DNA of 64,000 bases from Ensifer adhaerens (GTDB taxonomy: Bacteria > Pseudomonadota > Alphaproteobacteria > Rhizobiales > Rhizobiaceae): the NCBI RefSeq assembly GCF_002007205.1, contig NZ_LAZS01000012.1, forward strand, positions 558,001-622,000, given 5' to 3'. Positions 24,005-33,636 of the stretch are shown here, piece by piece. The notes beneath the pieces are model-generated. The model saw only the letters and a program-made list of their open reading frames with translations, was not told the origin of the DNA and ran no database searches. Position 1 is the stretch's first letter; each line of letters begins with the position of its first letter. Position numbers and translations under genes: made by a program.

Positions 24005-24961
24005 ATGTCCCTGAACAAGATTGAACACCCCTCGGTTAAGCACTGCGCCGATGCGGTGGACGCGAGGTACACGCACGGTCGGCCGGAGCACGAGTTGGTT
24101 CCGTCGCGCTATGTGCTGAATGTAGGCACGATCGAAGTGACAGTCGTCAGCGACGGGGTGCTTTCGCTGCCCGGAGCGATGCTCGGTCACAACGCCGACC
24201 CGGCTGCCCGGGCCGCGTGGCTGGAGAACCGGTTCCTGCCAGCGGACGTGCTCGAGTGGGCGCTGAACGTGGTGGTGGTACGTAGCGGCGGGCAAACCAT
24301 ACTGGTCGACGCTGGGATCGGGGCGGAGTTCCCGGACTTGAAGCGAGCCGGGCGGTTGGTCCAGCGGTTGGCTGACGCTGAGATTGATCTCTCATCCGTG
24401 ACCGATGTGGTGCTGACCCATCTGCACATGGACCACATTGGCGGGCTACTCATTGATGGGGTGAAGGAAGTGCTGCGTCCGGATCTGCGGATCCATGTGG
24501 CGGCCGCCGAGATCAAGTTCTGGGAGGAGCCGGACTTCTCCCACGTTTCCATGCCGCCGGGCTTCCCTGACGCGCTTCGGGAGTCGGCAAAGCGGTTCCT
24601 GAAGCAATATCGCAGCCAGCTGCGGCCATTCGAGGACGAATACGAGGTGGCGCCGGGTGTGCGCGTCCAACGCACCGGCGGCCATACCCCCGGGCACAGC
24701 GTTGTCCGCCTGGCCTCCGGCGGCGACCGCCTGATGTTCGCCGGTGATGCCGTGTTCCAGGTCGGGTTCGACCATCCTGATTGGTACAACGGCTTCGAAC
24801 ACGACCCGGAGGAGGCCGCCCGCGTCCGCGTCCGCCTTCTGCGGGAACTGGCGGCAAACCGCGAGTCGCTGCTGGCCACGCACCTGTCGTTTCCGTCCGT
24901 CTGCCACGTGGCCATCGAAGGCGACCGCTTTGTCTGGGTGCCGGGCCCTTGGGAGTACTGA
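24005..24961 (+). CDS. MBL-fold metallo-hydrolase, paralog 1
   Basis: 318 residues from the ATG at 24005, with AGGAG upstream; a longer frame from 23948 lacks a ribosome site. The zinc-binding motif is THLHMDHIGG around residue 138 (HxHxDH), with later GGHTPGHSV and GDAVFQVGF supplying further ligands and a C-terminal THLSFPS. No signal peptide, so probably cytoplasmic. It is one of three very similar genes in the window (also 31014-31949 and 47246-48184), all starting after a variable leader with ELVPSRY. The overall layout recalls lactonase-type MBL enzymes; the substrate is unknown. Confidence 0.9.
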   Translation: MSLNKIEHPSVKHCADAVDARYTHGRPEHELVPSRYVLNVGTIEVTVVSDGVLSLPGAMLGHNADPAARAAWLENRFLPADVLEWALNVVVVRSGGQTILVDAGIGAEFPDLKRAGRLVQRLADAEIDLSSVTDVVLTHLHMDHIGGLLIDGVKEVLRPDLRIHVAAAEIKFWEEPDFSHVSMPPGFPDALRESAKRFLKQYRSQLRPFEDEYEVAPGVRVQRTGGHTPGHSVVRLASGGDRLMFAGDAVFQVGFDHPDWYNGFEHDPEEAARVRVRLLRELAANRESLLATHLSFPSVCHVAIEGDRFVWVPGPWEY

Positions 24962-25017
24962 CGGTTCGTCATCAGCGCAGTGAGCCCGGATAAGATCGCC
25001 GTCGACAAGGAAGCGCC

Positions 25018-25323
25018 ATGATCGTCTGTTCGTGCAATGTATTGAGCGATCGGGATGTTCGCTCCGCCATCGAGGCGGGGCGGCCGAGCTCGGTCAGCCA
25101 GGTCTATGGCTGCCTCGGTTGCCGCGCCAGGTGCGGTCGCTGCGCACAAGCCATCCGCCGCCTTGTCGACGAGACGCTTGCGAATGCCCGTGCGGCGTCC
25201 TGTAACGGCTGCACCCGGTCTTGCAATCTTGACCACCGTCCGTCCCATCTTGCGGAACCAAATTGTCACGTGGGCAGAGCGGCGCCAAGGCCATCCATTG
25301 GCTGCCCTCAGGCCGCAACGTGA
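25018..25323 (+). CDS. bfd: Bacterioferritin-associated ferredoxin (Bfd-type [2Fe-2S])
   Basis: 101 residues. The Bfd cysteine pattern is C4-x-C6 and C39-x-x-C42, almost the spacing of E. coli Bfd, with the fold motif VYGCLGCRARCGRC. The C-terminal ~35 residues add several extra cysteines not needed for the cluster. Bfd reduces the mineral core of bacterioferritin to release iron, so an iron-linked role beside the has locus is plausible. No bacterioferritin gene is present nearby. AAGGAAG precedes the ATG; the stop overlaps a possible GTG start of the next gene. Confidence 0.85.
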   Translation: MIVCSCNVLSDRDVRSAIEAGRPSSVSQVYGCLGCRARCGRCAQAIRRLVDETLANARAASCNGCTRSCNLDHRPSHLAEPNCHVGRAAPRPSIGCPQAAT

Positions 25324-26741
25324 GCGCATCCTCACTTTGCCGAAGGGGGAAAACCGAATGGCAAGTCAGCGATTGCCTGCTAAAGTGCCCGTGGTCGCAA
25401 AGTCACGCGCTATATGGGACAGGTCGGATAAGCTATCTTTATCGGGCAATCGCGGGGTTCTTCCTCCTCGTCTTCCTCGCTGGTTGCGTCGCCCAGCGCG
25501 AGGTTGCCGCGGATTCCGCGCTTGTGCCGGCGCCGTTGAATGGCACCCGGGCAGTTCTGTCCCACCAGAGTCCTGATGCCTTCGACCTGCTCTACGTTAC
25601 CGACCGGGCGCCCGTAACCGCTTCGGACGGCGCGTTGTCCTACGGTGCCGAAAGATCCATGTTCCTGGGCTTCGGAAATGTATCGATCACGCCGACAGAC
25701 AACCCTTCCGCTGGTAAAAATGAACTTCGTGTCGGTACGGTATCAGAGGTCGGGCGGTTCCCGGCGACACCCTACGGCGTCGTTGTGACGGAGACCGGGC
25801 TACGCCGCACGCCGGCGGCCGTCGCGGCTCACGCGCAGGCGGCCGCCTCGCTTCAGGCCGAAGTCGCTCGTCGTCTCGCGACGGCCAGTCGCAAGGAAGT
25901 CGTGGTGTTCATTCACGGCTACAACAATGGCTTTGACGATGCCGCGCGCGCCACAGCCGAGATTTGCAGGGCGCTGCAGAACCAGTTTGCCTGCATTGTC
26001 ATGACATGGCCTGCCGGAGGCACAGGCGGCTCGTTCTTTGGCTACAACATTGACCGTGAGTCGAGCGAGTTTGCCGTTGCCGACTTCAAGAAGGCCATTC
26101 GCATCATCGCTGAAACCAGGGGGGTCGAGCGGCTTCACCTCTTGGCCCACAGCCGCGGAACGGATGTGCTCGCGAGCGTGGTTCAGCAACTCGCCATCGA
26201 AGCTTATGTCGTCCGGTCTTCGCTTTGGCAACGCTACAAGATCGCGAACGCGGTGTTTTTCGCTCCTGATATTGATCTTGATGTTGCTTCCTCCAAGTTG
26301 TTCGCATGGGTATCCGACCCGGACCTTGCCTTCGGCGGCAAATCAAGTCCAAGCGGGTTGCCGCCTCAAGGCGCCATGCATCTCACGATTTATTCATCCC
26401 CCGGAGACAAAGCTTTGAGCGCATCGACGCTGCTTTCCGGCAGCGTCTTGCGGCTGGGCCAGCTCGACGTCGACCGGCTTCCCAAGGTCAGACGCGAAGC
26501 GGCGTCCAGGTGGGGAGGATCTCACATGGGTAGACTGGTCGATTTCATCGAGGTCCCAGGGGGTGGCAGCTTCATCGGCCACAGCTACTTCTCCGACCCG
26601 GCTGTCAAGGTTGACCTGGTCGCACTCATCCGCGACAGAGCGAAAGCTGGCGATCTCCGTCGCCAGCTCGTCGAAGTCAAACGCCCTTTCTGGCGGCTAT
26701 CGGATGTCCGGCAGGCCTCGCGGTCCTTGTCCCCCAATTGA
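25320..26741 (+). CDS. Alpha/beta-hydrolase lipoprotein (DUF900 type)
   Basis: Up to 473 residues if translation begins at GTG 25320 (GTGA overlap with bfd). The lipobox FLLVFLAGC begins the mature lipoprotein. The hydrolase core has VVVFIHGYNNGFDDA (oxyanion region), HLLAHSRGTDV (nucleophile Ser in the GxSxG-like AHSRG) and FFAPDIDLD, all typical of DUF900 proteins. The start is uncertain: GTG 25320 gives an unusually long 44-residue leader, whereas ATG 25358 has a better ribosome site (AAGGGGG) but lies in a different frame, so a frameshift near 25360-25430 is possible. Substrate unknown; esterase or lipase-like activity is expected. Confidence 0.75.
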   Translation: MSASSLCRRGKTEWQVSDCLLKCPWSQSHALYGTGRISYLYRAIAGFFLLVFLAGCVAQREVAADSALVPAPLNGTRAVLSHQSPDAFDLLYVTDRAPVTASDGALSYGAERSMFLGFGNVSITPTDNPSAGKNELRVGTVSEVGRFPATPYGVVVTETGLRRTPAAVAAHAQAAASLQAEVARRLATASRKEVVVFIHGYNNGFDDAARATAEICRALQNQFACIVMTWPAGGTGGSFFGYNIDRESSEFAVADFKKAIRIIAETRGVERLHLLAHSRGTDVLASVVQQLAIEAYVVRSSLWQRYKIANAVFFAPDIDLDVASSKLFAWVSDPDLAFGGKSSPSGLPPQGAMHLTIYSSPGDKALSASTLLSGSVLRLGQLDVDRLPKVRREAASRWGGSHMGRLVDFIEVPGGGSFIGHSYFSDPAVKVDLVALIRDRAKAGDLRRQLVEVKRPFWRLSDVRQASRSLSPN

Positions 26742-27015
26742 CCCATCGACGCGCGCCTTCACCAACCAGCTGGCGTTCTTCGAGCGAAGCATGCTTCAAG
26801 AGCCGCGCTCAGCGCCAAGGCGGGAACCCCGGACAACTGCACCCGGTCTAATTTCGGCGGGTCGTGCGCAGCAATGGTGCCGGCGCGGGTCGAGCCGCGC
26901 CAATTTGTGCTAAGCTGCGCCAAAGTGCACCCCGACGGCGAGCCGAGACAACGATGGTAGATGCCATACCAAGCGCTGCCAGCCTGAGACTGTCGTTGCT
27001 CGACAGGAGAAGCCA

Positions 27016-29529
27016 ATGACGCGCGTCTTGTCGCATCACCCCCAGTTCTGGCACTTCGCGGCGTTCTTTGCCGCCTACGTTTTGGGATGTGGCTTCGCGC
27101 AGGCGCTCGCAATCGTACCTGGAACAGGTATTTCGATTTGGCCTCCGAGCGGGCTTTTCATGGCCACGCTTGTCTTCGCCCCCAGGCGTAGCTGGCCATG
27201 GTGGGTGCTGGGTGGCCTCCTGTCGGAGCTGTTCGCCAACGTCGTATGGTTCCACAATCCGTTGCCCGTCGCCATCCTGATCAATGCCGGCAACGCGCTT
27301 GAAGCCATGGTCGGCGCATGGCTCATAACCCGGATCTGCGGGCAGACGGTCCGACTGGAATCCTTGCAGGACGTGCTGGGGCTCGTCATACTTGGCGCCG
27401 GCGTTGCGCCGGTCGCAAGCGCGACGGTTGGAAGCGCGACACTTGCATGGTTCGGCGTGCAATCCTTCACCGCGGCTTGGCCACTATTTTGGCTTGGGGA
27501 TGCCACCGGGGTTCTGATCGTCATGCCGCTTGCGCTGGTCGTGTTCCAGAACTGGCGCGTCGGGCCTCGTCTTCCCGACGCGCGCTGGATCGAGGCATGC
27601 GTCCTGGGGCTGATCTTTCTTGGCGTCTCCGCCCTTTCGCTGAGCGGTCACCTGGCTTCCGCCTACGTCGTCATGCCGCCGCTGCTCTGGGCTGCGGTGC
27701 GCTTTGAGTTCAGAGGCGCCGCCGTAGCCTTGGCCCTCCTCGCTCTGATCACGGTGGTATTCACCCTATCCGGCGCCAGCCAATTCGTCGGCGATCTGGA
27801 GACACAGCGGCAAGAGCAGGTGATGCTGCAACTGTTTCTGGTCATCTCGGCATTCTCCGTGCTCATCGTGGCCGCCATCTCGAGGCAGCATCAGCAGGCG
27901 TTGCTCGCCTTGGGCCAGCGTGAACGACAGCTTCATCAGATGATCGACACGCTTCCGGTCCGGATCTGGAGCGCAACGGCCACGGGTGAATCGTTGTATT
28001 TCAACAAGCGATACCAGGACCAGTTCCGGGCCATACCGAATTTCGAACCTGCCCAGGCCAAACGCATCGAGCGATTGGTGCAGGAGCTTGCCTACCCGGA
28101 CGACGCTCCTGGACTTCTGAAGGCTTTGCGGCACAGTTTCGAAACCGGCGATCCATCGGTTTTGCGATTTCGCTGGCGCGAGAGGGAAGATGACTATCGT
28201 TGGGCGGAGTGCCGGGTGGAGCCCCGGCATGACGAAGATGGAACGATTGCCGAATGGTATGGCGTTTCCATCGACATCGATGACGAGATGCGCGCGCAGC
28301 AGGCCCTGCGCGATCGGGAGCGCGAGTTGTCGACACTCGTCGACATGATCCCCAGCCATCTCTGGCGCGTGACCCCGGAAGGCGAGACGACGCTCGCCAA
28401 CAAACACATGGCGGATTTTTTTGGCTTGGATATGGAGGACAAGCAACGGCTGGATGACGTGTTCAGCACGATGTTTCATCCGGATGAAGCGGACGAGGTG
28501 TGGGATGTCTTCGAACGCTGCCTGCGCACGGGCGAACCATTTTCCATGAACTACCGAATGCGTCGGTACGATGGCGTCTATCGCTGGATGTCCGGTCGTG
28601 CGGTGCCAATGCGGGATGAGGATGGACGTATCGTGCAATGGTTCGGCCTTTGCCACGACATCGATGATCAGGTCCATGCGGAAGAGGGGCTGCGCCGGGC
28701 GTCCGACAAGCTTGCGCGCGCAACGCAGGCAGCGAGCCTGGCTGAGCTTTCCGCATCCATCGCGCACGAAGTGAACCAGCCGCTGGCTGCTATCGTTGCG
28801 AACTCACAGGCCTGCCACCGCTGGCTTTCGGCCGAACCTCCAAACGTCGAGCGCGCAAAGATCACGACCGAGCGCATTACCCGCGACGCCAATTCAGCCT
28901 CCGACGTCGTAAGGCACATCCGGGCTCTCTTCAGTCAGACGGAGCACGTGAGGTTGCCTGATGATATCAACCGGCTGATCAATGAAGTCTGCCGCTTGAT
29001 GGCCGACGAGACCGCGGCGAAAGGCACGCGCATTAAGGTGAAGCTCGAGCCTGACCTGCCGCCCGTCGTCCTCGACAGAATCCAGGTGCAGCAGGTGCTC
29101 GTGAACCTGATACGGAACGGGATCGAGGCAATGGACACCGTTACGCACGCCCCGAAGGAGCTTCAGATTCGCTCGTTCCGCGACGGTCCCGGCGCCATCC
29201 GCATCGAGGTTCGCGATGCCGGAATGGGTTTTGCTGATACCGAGCGCGCGTTCGAGCCGTTCTTCACGACCAAGCGGAATGGGATGGGCATGGGACTTGC
29301 GATCTGCCGTTCGATTGTCGAGTCACATGGCGGACGCCTCTGGACTGCCAACAACGAGACACGGGGGGCGGCCGTGGCCTTCACGCTTCCATTGGCTATT
29401 GCCGAAGCAGCGCAAGCGCATGATGCCGACGGCCCTGACGGTTCCCGAGCGGAAGTGCGGCTCTCGGCAGTGCAGGGGGCCGAATCGGCCGGTTCACGCC
29501 AGGGCGTCGTCGGCGCGCGCGATTTGTAG
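27016..29529 (+). CDS. Membrane sensor histidine kinase MASE1-PAS-PAS-HisKA-HATPase (orphan)
   Basis: 837 residues; AGGAG precedes the ATG. Residues 1-290 form a MASE1 multi-pass sensor (LGCGFAQALAIVPGTGISIWPPSG is the entry segment). Two PAS/PAC units follow at about 305-425 and 430-555 (VYRWMSGRAVPMRDEDGRIV). The kinase core has H584 in SIAHEVNQPLAAI, an N-box LVNLIRNGIEAM and G-boxes DAGMGF and GMGMGLAICRSI. No response regulator lies beside it. Its close relative at 35530 has three, so this kinase may share those partners. The last 36 bases overlap the convergent MFS gene. Confidence 0.92.
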   Translation: MTRVLSHHPQFWHFAAFFAAYVLGCGFAQALAIVPGTGISIWPPSGLFMATLVFAPRRSWPWWVLGGLLSELFANVVWFHNPLPVAILINAGNALEAMVGAWLITRICGQTVRLESLQDVLGLVILGAGVAPVASATVGSATLAWFGVQSFTAAWPLFWLGDATGVLIVMPLALVVFQNWRVGPRLPDARWIEACVLGLIFLGVSALSLSGHLASAYVVMPPLLWAAVRFEFRGAAVALALLALITVVFTLSGASQFVGDLETQRQEQVMLQLFLVISAFSVLIVAAISRQHQQALLALGQRERQLHQMIDTLPVRIWSATATGESLYFNKRYQDQFRAIPNFEPAQAKRIERLVQELAYPDDAPGLLKALRHSFETGDPSVLRFRWREREDDYRWAECRVEPRHDEDGTIAEWYGVSIDIDDEMRAQQALRDRERELSTLVDMIPSHLWRVTPEGETTLANKHMADFFGLDMEDKQRLDDVFSTMFHPDEADEVWDVFERCLRTGEPFSMNYRMRRYDGVYRWMSGRAVPMRDEDGRIVQWFGLCHDIDDQVHAEEGLRRASDKLARATQAASLAELSASIAHEVNQPLAAIVANSQACHRWLSAEPPNVERAKITTERITRDANSASDVVRHIRALFSQTEHVRLPDDINRLINEVCRLMADETAAKGTRIKVKLEPDLPPVVLDRIQVQQVLVNLIRNGIEAMDTVTHAPKELQIRSFRDGPGAIRIEVRDAGMGFADTERAFEPFFTTKRNGMGMGLAICRSIVESHGGRLWTANNETRGAAVAFTLPLAIAEAAQAHDADGPDGSRAEVRLSAVQGAESAGSRQGVVGARDL

Positions 29530-30690
29530 CCTTCCTTGAAGCCCGCGAATGACAGAGATGGCAAGCCCCCAGGCTGCGACCGTGAGCAAGATGCACACCG
29601 CGGCGAGCGCCCCGTATCCTGCCACATCGATCACGGCGCCGCCGACGATCGGACCGGCGGCAAAGCCGATCAGAAAGGCCGATCCCGCCGCGGCCGCCCA
29701 ACGTCCGTTTCGGTCGAGCGCCGCGGCAATGCCGAACAGGTATGGGATCGAGAAATAGTACACGGCGCCCGACCCGACGAGGGCTGCGACATAGGCGATC
29801 GGATGGCGGGAGAGGCATAGCGTTAGCAAGACGAGAATGAAGGCGACGCAGAAGCCCGTGATGGGGATTGTCCGTCCCCAGCGAATGTTGAGCGTCGTGG
29901 CGGCGCCCGCGCCGATGAGGCCTACCAGCGTCATGATCGTCAGGGCATAGCCGACCGCACTTGCGTCGAGCCCCGCCCGTTCGCCAAGCGGCGCGCTAAA
30001 CGCGTAGATCGCGGCGGATGCGGTGAGGTAGAGGACAATTGCCGCGAAGGTCATGACGCCGAGCAGCGGAGGGGCGTCAGCCATTGCCGCTGCAGCTCTA
30101 TCGCAGCCCTCGGTGCGGACACGCGGAAGCAACATCAGCAGGGGGGCAAGTGCGAGCGTCAGACCTGCAGCCAGCGAGAGGATGCCGCGATGCCCGAAGG
30201 CGACGGTGAGTTCGCCGGCGATCGGGAACAGCGCAACACTGCCCAATGCCCAGACGATCTGGAAGTAGCCGTAAAGCCTGTCCGGATTGCGGAAATGGGC
30301 AGCGACGATGGAAAGTGACACTGCGTAAAGTACGCCTTCGCCGACGCCGGCCAGGCAGCGCAGAAAAACGAGCGATGTCCACGATGTACTGAAGATCGAT
30401 GCGCCTTGGGCAAAAAGTGCCAGCCCCACGGCAAGGAAGCCGGTCCGCCTATAGCCAAGCCGGGGCAGGATGGGCGCGACCATGATCGCCGTGACAGCGA
30501 GCATGAGGAACTCGAAGGAAACGACAAAGCCGGCGTCGCGCTCGGAAAGCGACAGCCCGTCCATGATGCCGCCTATCATGAATGGCGACAGTTGCAGAAC
30601 GAGCCCGCCGATGACCTGAGCCGCAATCGCACCGATCGCGAGAGACGCGCCATTGCGCGACGTTGCAGGATCGTGCGGGGCTTCGCCCAT
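29494..30690 (-). CDS. MFS transporter
   Basis: 398 residues from the ATG at 30690, nine bases after AAGGAG; an in-frame GTG at 30714 is less likely. Twelve hydrophobic segments are visible, with MFS loop motifs such as PRLGYRRTGFLAVGLALF between segments 2 and 3. Acidic and basic pairs in the first half suggest a proton-coupled carrier; whether it imports or exports is not clear. Its 3' end overlaps the end of the orphan kinase on the other strand by 36 bases. Confidence 0.88.
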   Translation of the reverse strand: MGEAPHDPATSRNGASLAIGAIAAQVIGGLVLQLSPFMIGGIMDGLSLSERDAGFVVSFEFLMLAVTAIMVAPILPRLGYRRTGFLAVGLALFAQGASIFSTSWTSLVFLRCLAGVGEGVLYAVSLSIVAAHFRNPDRLYGYFQIVWALGSVALFPIAGELTVAFGHRGILSLAAGLTLALAPLLMLLPRVRTEGCDRAAAAMADAPPLLGVMTFAAIVLYLTASAAIYAFSAPLGERAGLDASAVGYALTIMTLVGLIGAGAATTLNIRWGRTIPITGFCVAFILVLLTLCLSRHPIAYVAALVGSGAVYYFSIPYLFGIAAALDRNGRWAAAAGSAFLIGFAAGPIVGGAVIDVAGYGALAAVCILLTVAAWGLAISVIRGLQGRLQIARADDALA

Positions 30691-31013
30691 AGCCTGACGC
30701 TCCTTGTCGACCACCCTGTCGCGTCAGGCATCCATGAATTGAGACCTGCCAGCATTGTCGGTTTGATGGGTTCTGCGGTTCCTTTTGCGCACAAGCAGCT
30801 TGTTTCTTGCCCCAGGGCGTTGCCCAGATCGCAGTTCTGCAAGACCGATGGCACACCGTGATCTTATCACCGCATTGTTCGGCGAGTCGACCGCATCAAA
30901 GCTGGAGACCTCGCGCGGCTTTCGCTGCAGTGCCATTGCAGGGGACGCCATAGTCTTGTTGCCCCCCGGTCCGGCCGGGCCGGGGGCTTTCGAAGACGTG
31001 AACCGTAATGCGT
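30691..31013. other. Intergenic region with GC-rich hairpin
   Basis: 323 bases between the MFS start and the end of MBL paralog 2, both on the minus strand. Near its right end CCCCCGG/CCGGGGG (30963-30986) forms a GC-rich stem that may end the MBL transcript, though no T-run follows on the minus strand. The rest should hold the MFS promoter. No gene is seen. Confidence 0.4.
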
Positions 31014-31949
31014 TCAGTAGTCCCACCAGGCCGGCACCCAGCGAAAGAGGTCGCCGGCGACCGCCACACGGCCGACGGAAGGGAACGGCATGTGCGTCGA
31101 TACCAGCCACGCTCCGGTATCTGCCAGTTCCCGCATCAGGCGGAGCCGAACGCGGGTTGCCTCCTCGGGATCGTGCTCGAAGCCGTTGTGCCACTCGGGG
31201 TGGTCGAACGACACCGGGAAAATCGCGTCGCCGCCGAACATCAGACGTTCGCCGCCTGACGTGATCCGGACGACGCTGTGTCCGGGGGTGTGGCCGCCCG
31301 TGCGTGCGACAACCACACCTGGCGCGACCTCCTGTTCCGTTTCGAAGGTGTGCAGCTGGCTGCGGTACTCCTTCAGGAAACGCGTGGAGGCGTTACGAGC
31401 CACTTCCGCGAGTGCCGGCGGCATGCCGGTGCGGGAGAAGTCGGGCGCCTCCCAGAACTTGGCCTCTGCGGCGGACACATGGATCCGCAGGTCTGGACGC
31501 AGCCGTTCCTTCACCCCGTCGACAAGCAGCCCGCCAACGTGGTCGAAGTGCATGTGGGTCAGCACCACGTCGGTCACGGATCCGAGGTCCACGCCGGCGG
31601 CGGCCAGTCGATGGCCGAATTGCCCGGCCCGCGGGAAATCCGGGACTTCACCGCCTATGCCGCTATCGATCAGGATGGTTTGGCTGCCACTTTGCACCAC
31701 GACTGCATTCAGCGCCCAATCGAACGCATCGTGCGCCAGGAACATGTCGTCCAGCCACGCCGTCCGGACGGCCGGATCGGCATTCGTGGCCATCGACTCG
31801 GCCGGCGGGGTCAGTACCCCGTCACTGATCACCAGGACGTCGATCTCGCCGACCCGCACTGCGTAGCGCGAAGGCACCAGTTCGTCTGGCCTCGGCTGCC
31901 CGGCGCGCGAGGTGTTGGCAAAGCTTGTCATCGTCTGTTCCTGTCCCAT
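31014..31949 (-). CDS. MBL-fold metallo-hydrolase, paralog 2
   Basis: 311 residues; GGAG lies eight bases before the ATG. Same architecture as 24005-24961 and 47246-48184: DELVPSRYAVRVGEIDVLVISDG at the start (shared core ELVPSRY), zinc motif THMHFDHVGG, GGHTPGHSV, GDAIFPVSF and THMPFPS. It is the most divergent of the three. No export signal. It is encoded alone, divergent from an EmrAB-like exporter, which could export or clear a compound linked to its substrate. Substrate unknown. Confidence 0.9.
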   Translation of the reverse strand: MGQEQTMTSFANTSRAGQPRPDELVPSRYAVRVGEIDVLVISDGVLTPPAESMATNADPAVRTAWLDDMFLAHDAFDWALNAVVVQSGSQTILIDSGIGGEVPDFPRAGQFGHRLAAAGVDLGSVTDVVLTHMHFDHVGGLLVDGVKERLRPDLRIHVSAAEAKFWEAPDFSRTGMPPALAEVARNASTRFLKEYRSQLHTFETEQEVAPGVVVARTGGHTPGHSVVRITSGGERLMFGGDAIFPVSFDHPEWHNGFEHDPEEATRVRLRLMRELADTGAWLVSTHMPFPSVGRVAVAGDLFRWVPAWWDY

Positions 31950-32466
31950 GCCTGCCGCTCCTTTGATCGTGATGTCTGTCGGTTCCGCTGCGCCTCCCGT
32001 GGATCGGCTCCCGCCTCCATGGTTGACAGCCAGCGTTCACAAAGAAGAGTGCGTCGCCGCGGCCTCCACCGCCATTGAACGGAGGCGTCGGCCGGGCACT
32101 CCCCGATGGCTAGGCCAGACTGGTCGCGGGCATAGGTGCGCGCGCGAGATCTCCGGAGGCGACGTATCCGTAAAGGAGCAGGATCCGCCGGCGAATGCGC
32201 GGCAGCCCGGCACCCCGTTGCATCGAAGCGGGAGCCCTCCATGTTTCCCCGCCAGGCCGAAACGCCGATGTCTTCCCTCAATGGCCGACCTCATTCACTG
32301 GGCGTGGAAACCCTATGCGACGGTGTAATGGCGGATCGGCGAGGCCGAGCCTAGAGTCGGGCGCAGATCGCAAGCAATCGGGTGATGGCCGTGACAGCGG
32401 CAACAAGCCGGGTCAAGTGGACATGTCGATCTTGCGCCTTAACCGCGAGACAATATTCGAGGCCAC
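31950..32466. other. Divergent intergenic region
   Basis: 517 bases between MBL paralog 2 (minus) and the EmrA-like gene (plus). Open frames here show no protein-like composition or ribosome site. It presumably carries both promoters; no recognisable operator was found. Confidence 0.4.
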
Positions 32467-33636
32467 ATGGCAACCGACCGGAAATCCAAGCCGAACATTC
32501 CTTCCGCTGATGGCGGAACAGCGCCGCTTGGCCGGCAAGCCAGGGGAGCTGAGACGATAGACCCCCTGCAGGACAAGATTGTTGTCGCCGCCACCCCGGC
32601 TGCGAAGCCGAAGAGGGCGAAGAAGATCGCCGGCCTGCTTTTGTGCCTCGCCGCGGTGGTCACCGCAACCGGCGGATGGGTCTGGGCCCGGTCGGGCGAT
32701 GCGGTGTCGACCGACAATGCCTATGTGCGCGGCGATGTCACCGGACTTGCGCCGAAGATTTCCGGCTATGTGACGCACGTTGAGGTTCGCGACAACCAGG
32801 CGGTTGAGGCGGGCGACGTGCTGCTGCGGATCGACGATCGGGATTATCGTGCGCGGCTCGCCCAGGCGGTGGCCAATGTCGAGGCGGCTGATGCCCGTCT
32901 TGCCAATGTCGATGCGGAGGTGCTGCTGCAGGGCAGCCTCATCCGGCAAGCCGAGGCTCAGCGTCTGGCGGCGATCGCTGAACTGGACCTTGCGAACAAG
33001 GCGTCCGAGCGGCAACGCCGCCTCATCCGCAGCAATACCGTGAGCCAGGCCAATGTCGACGAGAGCGATTCCGTGCGGGCGCGCGCCGAGGCGAGCCTTT
33101 CTGCGGCTTCCGCAACCGTTGAGGCGCAACAGCAGCGCACAGCCGTGCTCGCCGCCCAGCGTGAGGCGGCGGCCGCCGCCGTGGCACAAGCCGAAGCCGC
33201 CCGCGATCTCGCCGAAATCGACCTCGAAAGCACCGTTGTTCGTGCGCCGGTCGGGGGCGTCGTCGGCAACCGGCAGGTTCGCGTCGGCCGGTTCGTTGCG
33301 CCCGGTGTTTCGCTGCTCGACATCGTTCCCGTCCATGACGTCTGGCTGGTGGCGAACTTCAAGGAAACCCAGCTTCAACACATCCGGCAGGGCCAGCGCG
33401 TCCGCGTCACCGTCGACGGGTATCCGGACGAGGTGCTGGATGGCGTGGTCGACAGTTTTGCGCCCGGCAGCGGAGCCGCCTTCAGCCTGCTTCCTGCCGA
33501 CAATGCGACCGGCAACTTCGTTCGTGTTGTTCAGCGCGTTCCCGTCAAGATTCACTTTACCGGCAATCCGCTGCCCGGCCGCCTCGTGCCCGGGCTTTCT
33601 GCCCGAGTCGAAGTCGATCTCGGAAGCAGGCCATGA
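32467..33636 (+). CDS. HlyD/EmrA-family membrane fusion protein
   Basis: 389 residues. A cytoplasmic N-terminus of about 55 residues precedes one membrane segment (about 56-75). Then come the EmrA-type lipoyl half (TDNAYVRGDVTGLAPKISG), an Ala/Glu-rich coiled-coil hairpin at about 130-255 and the second lipoyl/barrel part (STVVRAPVGGVVGNRQVRVG). Stop and next start overlap (ATGA at 33633), so it is made with the MFS pump. The pair forms a tripartite drug-type exporter with a TolC-like channel encoded elsewhere. Confidence 0.92.
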   Translation: MATDRKSKPNIPSADGGTAPLGRQARGAETIDPLQDKIVVAATPAAKPKRAKKIAGLLLCLAAVVTATGGWVWARSGDAVSTDNAYVRGDVTGLAPKISGYVTHVEVRDNQAVEAGDVLLRIDDRDYRARLAQAVANVEAADARLANVDAEVLLQGSLIRQAEAQRLAAIAELDLANKASERQRRLIRSNTVSQANVDESDSVRARAEASLSAASATVEAQQQRTAVLAAQREAAAAAVAQAEAARDLAEIDLESTVVRAPVGGVVGNRQVRVGRFVAPGVSLLDIVPVHDVWLVANFKETQLQHIRQGQRVRVTVDGYPDEVLDGVVDSFAPGSGAAFSLLPADNATGNFVRVVQRVPVKIHFTGNPLPGRLVPGLSARVEVDLGSRP

